A stretch of 35,101 nucleotides of DNA from a virus, in the IMG/VR virus record IMGVR_UViG_3300029309_000134, positions 1 to 35,101 of that record; one strand, 5' to 3'. Shown piece after piece: positions 27,938 to 35,101 of this stretch. Numbering within the stretch: the first letter of the stretch is position 1; the number at the start of each line of letters is the position of its first letter. The notes under the pieces are model-generated. The model worked only from the letters and a program-made list of their open reading frames with translations, did not search any database and was not told where the DNA came from. Both the position numbers and the translations under genes were made by a program.

Positions 27938-30411
27938 CTTGATTCCTCAAAAAGGTTGGATAAATCTACTGATCTATCTGGCGCTGCACTTCCAGGCCGC
28001 CACCAGTAAGATTGGTTGTATTCTTTTGCATATCTTCTTTCTATGTTTCTAAATTTTCTAGCAGCTTTTGGATCTGCCATTTGTTCTAATTGATTCAATA
28101 TACCTCTTTCTAAAGCTAACCTTGAATACCAAAGCGAGCTGCCTGGTGTATATCTACCAGCAAACCTCACCATATCACTTGCAAAGTTTGTATCTTCACC
28201 CTCTATAGCTTGTTGAACATTACCCATTGTTAATTTTAAAACATCTTCAGCCAGGCCCACTACTGGGCCAGCTATTGTTTGTGCCAGGCCGCCACCGAAT
28301 CTATTATGATCGGACATTAAAAAATCACCAAAAATACCAAGGCCGCCACTTTGCATAAATGCAGCTCCCCAAAACTCAGCGCTTGTCATTGGTCTAGGAT
28401 CACGACCTTTTGACATTTCTTTGAGCTGCAAGGCTAGCGCACCCATAATTGTTCCAGTAATTAAAAAATCAGCCAGGTATGTGCCTTTTCTAGCAGCGCC
28501 TTTTTGTGTTACTCCTCTTACTAAATGTGTATTTACTAGCGTTGTTCCAAAGTTTTTATACATTGCAAAAGACCTGGAAAGCTCACCAGCTATTGTTCCA
28601 GGATTAGTGTTACCTATCAAAGCAACCTTACCTCGCAAGCTTGATGATGGTACTGCAAAGTTTGTTTCAGTATTTATCATCTCTAATACTCTAAGAGATA
28701 AATCCCTGGCAGTATTACTATCTATATCTGTTCTTGCTGCTATGTTCTCGTGGCTTAAAAATTTTGCGCCGTCATATTCATACAAATCTGTAGATCTAAT
28801 AATATCCCACTTATCGGATCCTATACCATATCTTTGTAAGCTTGCTCTTATAGGCTCGTCTAACTGGTTAAATGCTTTTGGCGCTTGATCTGCAAGATAA
28901 CCTAAAAACTCCATACCAAACGCCCATCTACCAGCTTGTGTAAGCGGAGATAAAAAGCTTGCCCTCATAACAAAATCAGATATACGCCTGGTTATCTCTG
29001 GACCAGATACATCACCGACATACCTCATTTGTGCAGCTGCTACAGTTGTCCATCCCTCAGCTATCAAACCTAGTCTTACTGCTAGCTTGCCTTTTTCTTC
29101 AGCTTTCAAAGGATTTAGTAATTTTAAAACATCAGTTACAGTGCTTACTTGCGGTAATCCAACAAAACCCCTGGTAATTCTTTGAAAGTTAAAATCAGTT
29201 ATTGCTGATATTGATGCAGCACCAAGTTGTGCTGAAGTAAGTATAGATCTTATACCAGCAAAAGTATTTCCAAAAAATCCATCAATAGGCTGATTAACTC
29301 TACCAGACCAGCCGTTATATAATGTATCTATATAGTTTGCAGCTTTGTTAGCTTTGTTGATAGCCTTTGGATCTCCAGGCTCTACATTTTGTTTTATTTT
29401 AGTTTTTATAAAATCTAAAGTTGCCAGAGGATTTGGACCTAATATATCCATCTGAGCTATTTCTTTTGACATAGATGTGATGTGGCCCATCATTACATCA
29501 AAAGCATTAGTGTTACCAAATTTTTCCTGGTATTCTAACCAGGCATCCGCATCCTTGAAAACTAAAAACCTATGATCTGTTCTGCTATTAGCCAAAGATT
29601 TTCTATTGCTTGCCATTGCGCCAGGTTTGACTTTATTTAAGCCACCGCTGCTAATTGTTTCCCATACATCTTGTAAAGCAAATATTAGTCTATCTTCAGT
29701 CATTTTAAGACCAGTTTCATGGTCTAACATTTTTTCTGGATCTAGTCTGTTTTTTACAAAGCTTACCCATTCTGACATACCAGCCTTGCCTACTTCAATC
29801 TGGTCATGTTGCTGCGGTAATCCCCAATCAGATCTTTTTGGTATAGATCCACCAGCTCTATTAAATTGTAATCTTAGATCCTCGGCAGTTTCTTTCCAGG
29901 CTATTGCAAACTCTTTTGCGCTTACATCATCAGTAGTTTCTCCAAAAACTTCCCTGACCATATTTTTAAGTTGCGCTTTGTTTCTTGTAGATCCCAGCAA
30001 GTTTCTTTTAAATGTAGCCAGAACATCATACATTTTACTGGTAGCTCTTTGTTCAATCGCTTGTTGACGTTGCACCAGGCTAGAATATTTTGAAAAAATA
30101 TCTTGTTCTATTAGAGCTTCAGCTGCTTTTGCATAGTCTTGTTTATCGCCAAAACCTCTATATTCATTTAAATTTTTATCTACTTGTTTAAACGCCTGGA
30201 CCTGGAGTAACTTTTTTCTTTTCTTTTCAGAAGCAAGCTTTTGTAAACTTTCAAAAGTTTCTTTTGCAGCTCTTGCAGCAGCTGCACCTCTATTCATTTT
30301 GCCCTGGTATTCTACATCTAATCCAATATATAAATCACTAGCAAGCCTTGCCTGGTCATCAGTTAGGTTGCCCTCACGATTACCATTAGTAATACAATCC
30401 AAAAAACTCAT
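27934..30411 (-). CDS. Large internal virion protein, T7 gp16-type position (825 aa)
   Basis: I start at ATG 30411, which overlaps the upstream stop (ATGA); a TTG three codons earlier is possible. The first 330 residues are helical and charged. The middle has amphipathic and glycine/alanine-rich membrane-like stretches (RSILTSAQLGAASISAITDFNF; LITGTIMGALALQLKEM; GGLGIFGDFLMSD). The end, RNIERRYAKEYNQSYWWRPGSAAPDR, is typical of the last ejection protein of marine podoviruses. No lytic transglycosylase motif is visible. It likely forms part of the channel carrying DNA across the cell envelope. The next gene is the fibre (ATGA). Confidence 0.8.
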   Translation of the reverse strand: MSFLDCITNGNREGNLTDDQARLASDLYIGLDVEYQGKMNRGAAAARAAKETFESLQKLASEKKRKKLLQVQAFKQVDKNLNEYRGFGDKQDYAKAAEALIEQDIFSKYSSLVQRQQAIEQRATSKMYDVLATFKRNLLGSTRNKAQLKNMVREVFGETTDDVSAKEFAIAWKETAEDLRLQFNRAGGSIPKRSDWGLPQQHDQIEVGKAGMSEWVSFVKNRLDPEKMLDHETGLKMTEDRLIFALQDVWETISSGGLNKVKPGAMASNRKSLANSRTDHRFLVFKDADAWLEYQEKFGNTNAFDVMMGHITSMSKEIAQMDILGPNPLATLDFIKTKIKQNVEPGDPKAINKANKAANYIDTLYNGWSGRVNQPIDGFFGNTFAGIRSILTSAQLGAASISAITDFNFQRITRGFVGLPQVSTVTDVLKLLNPLKAEEKGKLAVRLGLIAEGWTTVAAAQMRYVGDVSGPEITRRISDFVMRASFLSPLTQAGRWAFGMEFLGYLADQAPKAFNQLDEPIRASLQRYGIGSDKWDIIRSTDLYEYDGAKFLSHENIAARTDIDSNTARDLSLRVLEMINTETNFAVPSSSLRGKVALIGNTNPGTIAGELSRSFAMYKNFGTTLVNTHLVRGVTQKGAARKGTYLADFLITGTIMGALALQLKEMSKGRDPRPMTSAEFWGAAFMQSGGLGIFGDFLMSDHNRFGGGLAQTIAGPVVGLAEDVLKLTMGNVQQAIEGEDTNFASDMVRFAGRYTPGSSLWYSRLALERGILNQLEQMADPKAARKFRNIERRYAKEYNQSYWWRPGSAAPDRSVDLSNLFEESR

Positions 30412-33400
30412 ACTACACAACCCTCAAGGCGGTCCAGCATACGCTGGTCTTGCGCAAATTCTTCTTGTAATTCTTTTAATGTTTGTGTTTTGGCTACAAT
30501 ACTATCGCCATCTACAGTGAGTTCCGTAGGGATCTCTAAATCTAAATCATCGACTAAGCTTGTCTGTTCTGCAATTTCTTGACCTGGGCCATCAATTCTT
30601 TGCCCTGGGATGTCGTCAACCACTGCTCCGCCACTTGCTCCCCTTTCTCCTCCGCTTGTGCGAAATTGTAACCCCTCAAAGATTCCGTCTGTATCTTCTC
30701 GGATTGTTGGGATCTCTCCAAGTTTTTGGTTGTTGTCGACTTCGGCGTAACCATCAGCTTTCCTTTGTTGTTTCAAACTAACATAAGTTTGATTTGGTTT
30801 TGCTCCTACATTTCTAACATAAACTGGATCAACTAATCTACCAGTATTAATAAATCTTTTAAGCATCCTGGTTAGTGCATTTTGTGGCGTTACATCCATA
30901 TTCGCTAGTGTAACTGTATAACCTTTTGCTTTAAGATTATCTATTTGTTTCTGAATACTACCTACTGTATCTCCCACTTTTGGAATAACTACATTAGATC
31001 CCTCATCAGTAATCAAATCTTTTACAAGCTTTGCTAGTGCGGAGCTTTCCTCATGCACCGCAGCTGCGCCTATGCCACCTTGAAATTCTGGTAATATTTT
31101 TTTTGCATCATCAGAATCTATTATTGCTGCATTAAGTTTTCTAGCAACTTGGTTAGCAAAAGTGCTTTTACCAGCAGCTGGAGGACCAAGCAATATAACC
31201 GCTTTTTTCTCAGTTTTTACTTTATAACCTGGTGGTACCTCAAGCTTCGCATCGGTGTATGCCAGCTTTTTCGCTCTGTCAATTAGCGAGTTTACGCCTT
31301 GAGCGTACCCTTTTAAGTTCATTCCGTCAACAACAAACTCTCTATTATCAAACCAATCTTTTGATCCGTAGTTTGCAGCTTCATGTGTTTTTGGTATTGC
31401 ATCAGCTTCTTCGATAGCTCTAATTACTGCTGGATGATTGTCTATTTCAGCATCCGTCATGCCCTGGTCAAGTTTTGTATTTAAATCTTGCCTGGCTTCT
31501 AGATCTGATAAAAAACCCTCTTGCCGTCTTAACTCACCAAACTGATCTTCTTCTAACTGATTTGATTGTTGCCTGGATCCTGGTCCAGCTGGTTCGTCAA
31601 AGTCGTTGAGGTTTGAGTTTGTTGGTTCATTCTCACTTGTGCGGACTTTCGCTTCACCATCGAAAGAGCGTCTGACGTTGCCAAACTCAAGGCGGTTGAA
31701 ATCGCCCTGGTTAATTGCAGATCTGACAGAGTTGATAAATCCTCTTGAAGCGTTGGTATAGTTGCCGCTTTCCCTGGCAAGTCTGGCTGCATCGTTGAGG
31801 GCATCGCTGAGTTGCCCTTTTCTGTTTGCAAGCGTGGTGATGAGCGTGATTGCTTGGCCATCTCTTGATACCCTTTCTTGGTTAGCGTTTCTTGCTAGCT
31901 GATTTCCCTCAGCTTCTAATCTTTCTGCATTATTTACAAGGTTTTGAAAAGCATTTTTATCCTGGCGTAATGCTTTTTGTGCCATATCTAATATCCTGGC
32001 TCTTTCAACAAAAAAACTTTCAGCCATAACTTCTTCGCCAAAAAGGTTTGCAGTTGTTTCTTTTCTAACTCCTGATTCAATAACTTGTCTTACTATAGCA
32101 TCAGCTTGGAACTCATTGTCTGGCATATTCCTGGCCAACACTCTCATTGCAGCTTCTTGTAAGGCTGAATCATCTGGAATCAATCTTCCAACAACCGCTG
32201 CAAACTTTGCTGGTACTACATCATTTACAACCATACCAAACAATTCATCGGTAAGATTTACAACCGCCCTGGCTTGTTTTACCAGGTTTGATCTTGGCGG
32301 CAGCTCACTTATCTTACTTGGATCTACTCGCAATACCTTTGCGGCATCAACCGCAGTGCCAGTACCCTCAGCAATATTTTTGAGTGCAGCAGTTACCCTG
32401 GCATAAGCTGGAGTAAATCCGTCAACCTCTCTTATCTTCATTCCATATAAAGTTACATCCTGGCCCTCAGCTTTTAATCTTTTAGCCAGGCCCAATCTTT
32501 GATGGCCGTCTGCAATAAACTGCCTACCATCGGCATACTCATAAACTACAATTTGTCCAGATTTTATTGGATCCCATTTTTTTACACCTTGCAAAGCATC
32601 AGTTACACCCTGAGCATCACCACCAGCTTTGAACTGAAAAAGTTTTGCATCCACTTGTAAATTATCTGGATCAAACTTAAAAACTTCATTATTTAAATTA
32701 TCAGATTCAAAAACATTCTTTGGTTTGATAACGCTTGATTCTGGTACTTCGTTTATGTTTACCAGGTCATTTGATTCTATTGCTGATTCAGCATCATTCA
32801 ATCTTTGTAAATGCTCGGATTCACTTGATAAGGGATTTGAATTTACTGCATCTTCTGAATTTTGAGCTGCCTTTACAAGTAAATCCTCTTTACTACCAGT
32901 TTTAAATAGGCCAGCTTTCTTGTATGCTTGGATTCCTTTTTTTATCTGATCGCTTGTAAAAGATATTGTTTTACCACCAGCTCTAAAAACAAAAGGTGAT
33001 GCTGCACCAAATCCAGCACCAAAAGCTATTGCCTGGTAAAACTGCGCATCAGTGTATTCAAGGCCAGTTTTTTTATACCAATCTCTTACATTGCTTTGAA
33101 TTAAATATTCTGCTCCACCTCCAACAATAGCTTGTTGTAAGGCTAGTTGATAAAGTTTACCAGGACCATTACCAAACATTAAGCTACCAATAACTACTGG
33201 ATCTTGTATTAGTGATCCAGCTTCACCAGTTAACCTGGCTAATACATTACTAAAACTTGGTGATCGTTCTGTTATCTCTTGGTTTTCTTTGAAAGCAAGC
33301 CTTGCTTGTTCTTTTGCATTTTCAATAAGTTTTTCATGGCTGAACTCACCAAACAAATCTGGATTATCTTTAATTATTTTTGATATTTCATTTACTTTTT

Positions 33401-33701
33401 TTTCATAGCCAGCATACTTTCTTTCTTCATTGAAAATAGCCATTGATAAAAGTTTGCCAGGATTTACAACATCATTAGACAAACCTAGCTTTTGTTTATT
33501 CTCATTTATAGTTTGTATGTATGGATCCCACTGCTCCTCCATAACAATAGATTCTGATACTGAAGTATTGTTATATTCGCTATACTTGTAAGCAGCTTTT
33601 AGGTTATCAATAAAACTAGCTTCACCAGTTGTAACTACTGTACCAGGCGTTGCCTTTGTTCCAGTACGTTGCTCCTCCTCTTTTGTATAAAGAAAACTCA
33701 T
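30408..33701 (-). CDS. Polyvalent internal virion protein with ParB-like and P-loop kinase (zeta-toxin-like) domains (1097 aa)
   Basis: The N-terminal 270 residues look like an ejection protein, with a hydrophobic, glycine-rich region (about 168-240). Residues about 370-430 form a ParB-like domain (VKKWDPIKSGQIVVYEYADG followed by RQFIADGHQRLGLAKRL, G399-H-Q-R402). A long helical middle follows (about 450-770). Residues about 826-965 form a P-loop kinase with Walker A GPPAAGKS (839-846), then AAIIDSDDAKKILPEF, a layout like zeta toxin and related small-molecule kinases. The rest is disordered and acidic. It fits the 'polyvalent protein' idea: several effector domains delivered into the cell with the DNA. 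Position equals T7 gp15/gp16. Catalytic activity is not proven by sequence. Confidence 0.8.
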   Translation of the reverse strand: MSFLYTKEEEQRTGTKATPGTVVTTGEASFIDNLKAAYKYSEYNNTSVSESIVMEEQWDPYIQTINENKQKLGLSNDVVNPGKLLSMAIFNEERKYAGYEKKVNEISKIIKDNPDLFGEFSHEKLIENAKEQARLAFKENQEITERSPSFSNVLARLTGEAGSLIQDPVVIGSLMFGNGPGKLYQLALQQAIVGGGAEYLIQSNVRDWYKKTGLEYTDAQFYQAIAFGAGFGAASPFVFRAGGKTISFTSDQIKKGIQAYKKAGLFKTGSKEDLLVKAAQNSEDAVNSNPLSSESEHLQRLNDAESAIESNDLVNINEVPESSVIKPKNVFESDNLNNEVFKFDPDNLQVDAKLFQFKAGGDAQGVTDALQGVKKWDPIKSGQIVVYEYADGRQFIADGHQRLGLAKRLKAEGQDVTLYGMKIREVDGFTPAYARVTAALKNIAEGTGTAVDAAKVLRVDPSKISELPPRSNLVKQARAVVNLTDELFGMVVNDVVPAKFAAVVGRLIPDDSALQEAAMRVLARNMPDNEFQADAIVRQVIESGVRKETTANLFGEEVMAESFFVERARILDMAQKALRQDKNAFQNLVNNAERLEAEGNQLARNANQERVSRDGQAITLITTLANRKGQLSDALNDAARLARESGNYTNASRGFINSVRSAINQGDFNRLEFGNVRRSFDGEAKVRTSENEPTNSNLNDFDEPAGPGSRQQSNQLEEDQFGELRRQEGFLSDLEARQDLNTKLDQGMTDAEIDNHPAVIRAIEEADAIPKTHEAANYGSKDWFDNREFVVDGMNLKGYAQGVNSLIDRAKKLAYTDAKLEVPPGYKVKTEKKAVILLGPPAAGKSTFANQVARKLNAAIIDSDDAKKILPEFQGGIGAAAVHEESSALAKLVKDLITDEGSNVVIPKVGDTVGSIQKQIDNLKAKGYTVTLANMDVTPQNALTRMLKRFINTGRLVDPVYVRNVGAKPNQTYVSLKQQRKADGYAEVDNNQKLGEIPTIREDTDGIFEGLQFRTSGGERGASGGAVVDDIPGQRIDGPGQEIAEQTSLVDDLDLEIPTELTVDGDSIVAKTQTLKELQEEFAQDQRMLDRLEGCVV

Positions 33702-35101
33702 TAGTTAAATCCGTAGAATTGTAGAGCATCTAAAATTATTTCATTGCCATTTAGATCGCCAGCAATCAAAAAATCTGGATCACCAGGCGTACCCCTGGCT
33801 AACTTGTACTTACCATCTCCGACAACATAAAGATTGTATTCTTCATCTTGAATATCTTTAAGAAGCTTTGCATCTATGTTAAAACCTTGAGCTGCAAAAT
33901 CTTCTAACTTTATGTCATCAAGCATATCTTCAAGTTTATCTGCATCAAGTTCTTTTGGTATTATTACTGGATGGCCATTTACTTTATCAACATTTCCTAC
34001 TGCCATTTTTATTGCATCAGCATATACATTGTTTCTAAAAAACTGTAATCCTTGATCGTTTGCCATTTTATTATAAATAAGATCAGATACTTGTTTTGCT
34101 GCTCCCTGGACTTCTGCTGGCGTGAATAATAAAGCATTGCCTAATGTATTAGAATATTCTGCTTGTGTATTTATGTTTGTAGCTTCTGGAGCTTTCTTAC
34201 CAGCATTTTTAAGATCTAAGCCTTGCAATGCAAACTTTGCATTATCAATCAAACCTAGCTGCATTAGACCGCCAATATGTGCAAGTTCTGGTGCGCCTTT
34301 TTGTGATAGCTCTGTTAAAACATCTGAGGCGTGTCTGCCAAAACCCTGGTTTAATTTATTCAAAACTAAAAGCTTTTGTTCTGTGCTAGTAGTGCTGGAT
34401 TCAAAAAATGCTTTTAAACTGCTGGCTTCTTCGTCTTTTAAAAATTTCAGCGCAGATCCATATTGGCCAGATACGGCCACTGCTTCACTTATTCTTTTAC
34501 TAACACGAACTTCGTAGTTTCCACTTAGAGATCTATCACCAGGATTAGCTGCTATTGAATCAACAAAATTTATAGGCGTAATTTTTGTATTACCAGCTCT
34601 TTCAGCAAAAGTAAGCGGATCTCTTTTAAGTTCAGATCTCATATTTGTTTCAAGAGTTTTAAGATCGTTTACTATTTCTGCTTCAATCAATGTATCTACA
34701 CCAGCCGCACCAGCTCCAGGTATTCCCTCAGTTGAATACTTTGTAATCTCAGCAGTAAGAGATGCCATGTTTGTTTTCCTGGCAACATCGAATATTTGTT
34801 TTTTTAATTTTAAATTATTAGCTAGTGCCACTAATTCTACACCATCTGGACCCATTGACTTTGCTTTATTTTCCAAACCATTGATTACTTCAATATCAAC
34901 AGTGCCACCTTTTTTAAAAATTTTATTTACATCATTTAGGTCTAATTTTAATGATGCAGCTTGAGTTTTATTTATGGCTTTCATATTTTTTATATCAGTT
35001 TTTAGATTCCTAACTAAAACTCTTGCTTCTACTGAATCCATTGTGCCTGGCGGATTCTTTTCTAAGTTTTCAATAAATTTTTCTTTTCCCTCAATAGTTC
35101 C
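33701..35101 (-). CDS. Internal virion protein, C-terminal part of the 707-aa gp15-position protein; continues at 1-823
   Basis: The frame is open from the right edge (35101) to the stop at 33701, giving the last 466 residues of a 707-aa protein whose start is at 823. Met at 35041-35039 is internal (residue 262). This half is helical and charged (NKTQAASLKLDLNDVNKIFKKGG; VNDLKTLETNMRSELKRDP), with later acidic helices (DKLEDMLDDIKLEDFAAQGFN) and a short beta end (YNLYVVGDGKYKLARGTPG). The stop overlaps the start of the 1097-aa gene. It has no enzyme motif and is probably a structural part of the ejected core. Confidence 0.75.
   Translation of the reverse strand, partial: GTIEGKEKFIENLEKNPPGTMDSVEARVLVRNLKTDIKNMKAINKTQAASLKLDLNDVNKIFKKGGTVDIEVINGLENKAKSMGPDGVELVALANNLKLKKQIFDVARKTNMASLTAEITKYSTEGIPGAGAAGVDTLIEAEIVNDLKTLETNMRSELKRDPLTFAERAGNTKITPINFVDSIAANPGDRSLSGNYEVRVSKRISEAVAVSGQYGSALKFLKDEEASSLKAFFESSTTSTEQKLLVLNKLNQGFGRHASDVLTELSQKGAPELAHIGGLMQLGLIDNAKFALQGLDLKNAGKKAPEATNINTQAEYSNTLGNALLFTPAEVQGAAKQVSDLIYNKMANDQGLQFFRNNVYADAIKMAVGNVDKVNGHPVIIPKELDADKLEDMLDDIKLEDFAAQGFNIDAKLLKDIQDEEYNLYVVGDGKYKLARGTPGDPDFLIAGDLNGNEIILDALQFYGFN
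35002..35101. repeat. Terminal direct repeat, right copy (circle-closing overlap)
   Basis: Bases 35004-35101 equal 3-100. See the left copy for the single synonymous difference and the reading of the overlap. Confidence 0.9.

Noticed and set aside
27934-33701. Lytic transglycosylase domain in the large ejection proteins, as in T7 gp16
   Set aside because: No catalytic Glu with the usual ES...GxxQ pattern was found in either protein.
1-35101. CRISPR array, tRNA genes, insertion sequences, or diversity-generating retroelement
   Set aside because: No regularly spaced direct repeats, cloverleaf candidates, transposase or reverse transcriptase motifs were seen by eye on either strand.
1-35101. 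Over-representation of GATC
   Set aside because: A rough count in the first 5 kb is close to what base composition predicts, unlike CCWGG.

Overview
The window is the essentially complete genome of a small temperate podovirus-like phage, most likely a marine environmental assembly. The last 98 bases (35004-35101) repeat bases 3-100 exactly, and one reading frame runs straight across the join, so the contig closes into a circle of about 35,001 bp. The DNA is AT-rich (about 60% or more A+T by eye). Host and habitat are inference: the small basic proteins, the T7-type tail plan and the S74/YadA-like fibres are typical of phages of marine alphaproteobacteria, but nothing here names the host.

Late block, minus strand. 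Transcription runs from about 12.05 kb down to 1 and then across the circle join from 35.1 to 19.06 kb. The order is small terminase, a 246-bp non-coding gap rich in inverted repeats, large terminase, two small genes sharing a C-terminal motif, T7-type portal, Bbp19-like protein, scaffold, a 65-aa protein, major capsid protein, a decoration-like protein, a rho-independent terminator, tail tubular protein A, tail nozzle, a GNAT-fold protein in the T7 gp13 slot, and internal virion proteins of 190, 707, 1097 and 825 aa. A 1183-aa tail fibre, a second S74-terminated fibre and small tail proteins follow. Then comes a lysis region (several small membrane proteins, a 3TM-type holin candidate, a zinc M15 peptidase) interleaved with short, very lysine/arginine-rich proteins. 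Gene order from tail tube to fibre closely matches T7 genes 11-17, yet there is no RNA polymerase, DNA polymerase, primase or helicase.

Control and early block (11.84-19.06 kb). A tyrosine integrase (minus) sits next to the late block. A divergent control region at 15.40-15.50 kb separates a leftward operon (70-aa HTH regulator, VRR-NUC nuclease, small proteins, DUF6362-like HTH protein) from a rightward recombination operon (PD-(D/E)XK exonuclease, small membrane protein, winged-helix protein, Erf/Sak-type annealing protein, 110-aa protein). A separate rightward operon at 12.15-13.64 kb carries a tRNA-guanine transglycosylase/DpdA-like protein.

The most notable signals are: (1) CCWGG is strongly over-represented everywhere except a 4.67-kb desert (22,369-27,039) covering the fibre genes, pointing to a recently swapped fibre module; (2) a TTGAC-N7-GTCAA-type operator occurs at three promoters, including the integrase promoter; (3) a promoter-to-terminator leader precedes the terminase genes, like the lambda pR'-tR' late switch; (4) a cluster of nested palindromes inside a 117-aa gene may be the replication origin; (5) an injected 'polyvalent' virion protein has ParB-like and P-loop kinase domains; (6) a DpdA-like DNA/RNA base-exchange enzyme is present without any precursor pathway genes.
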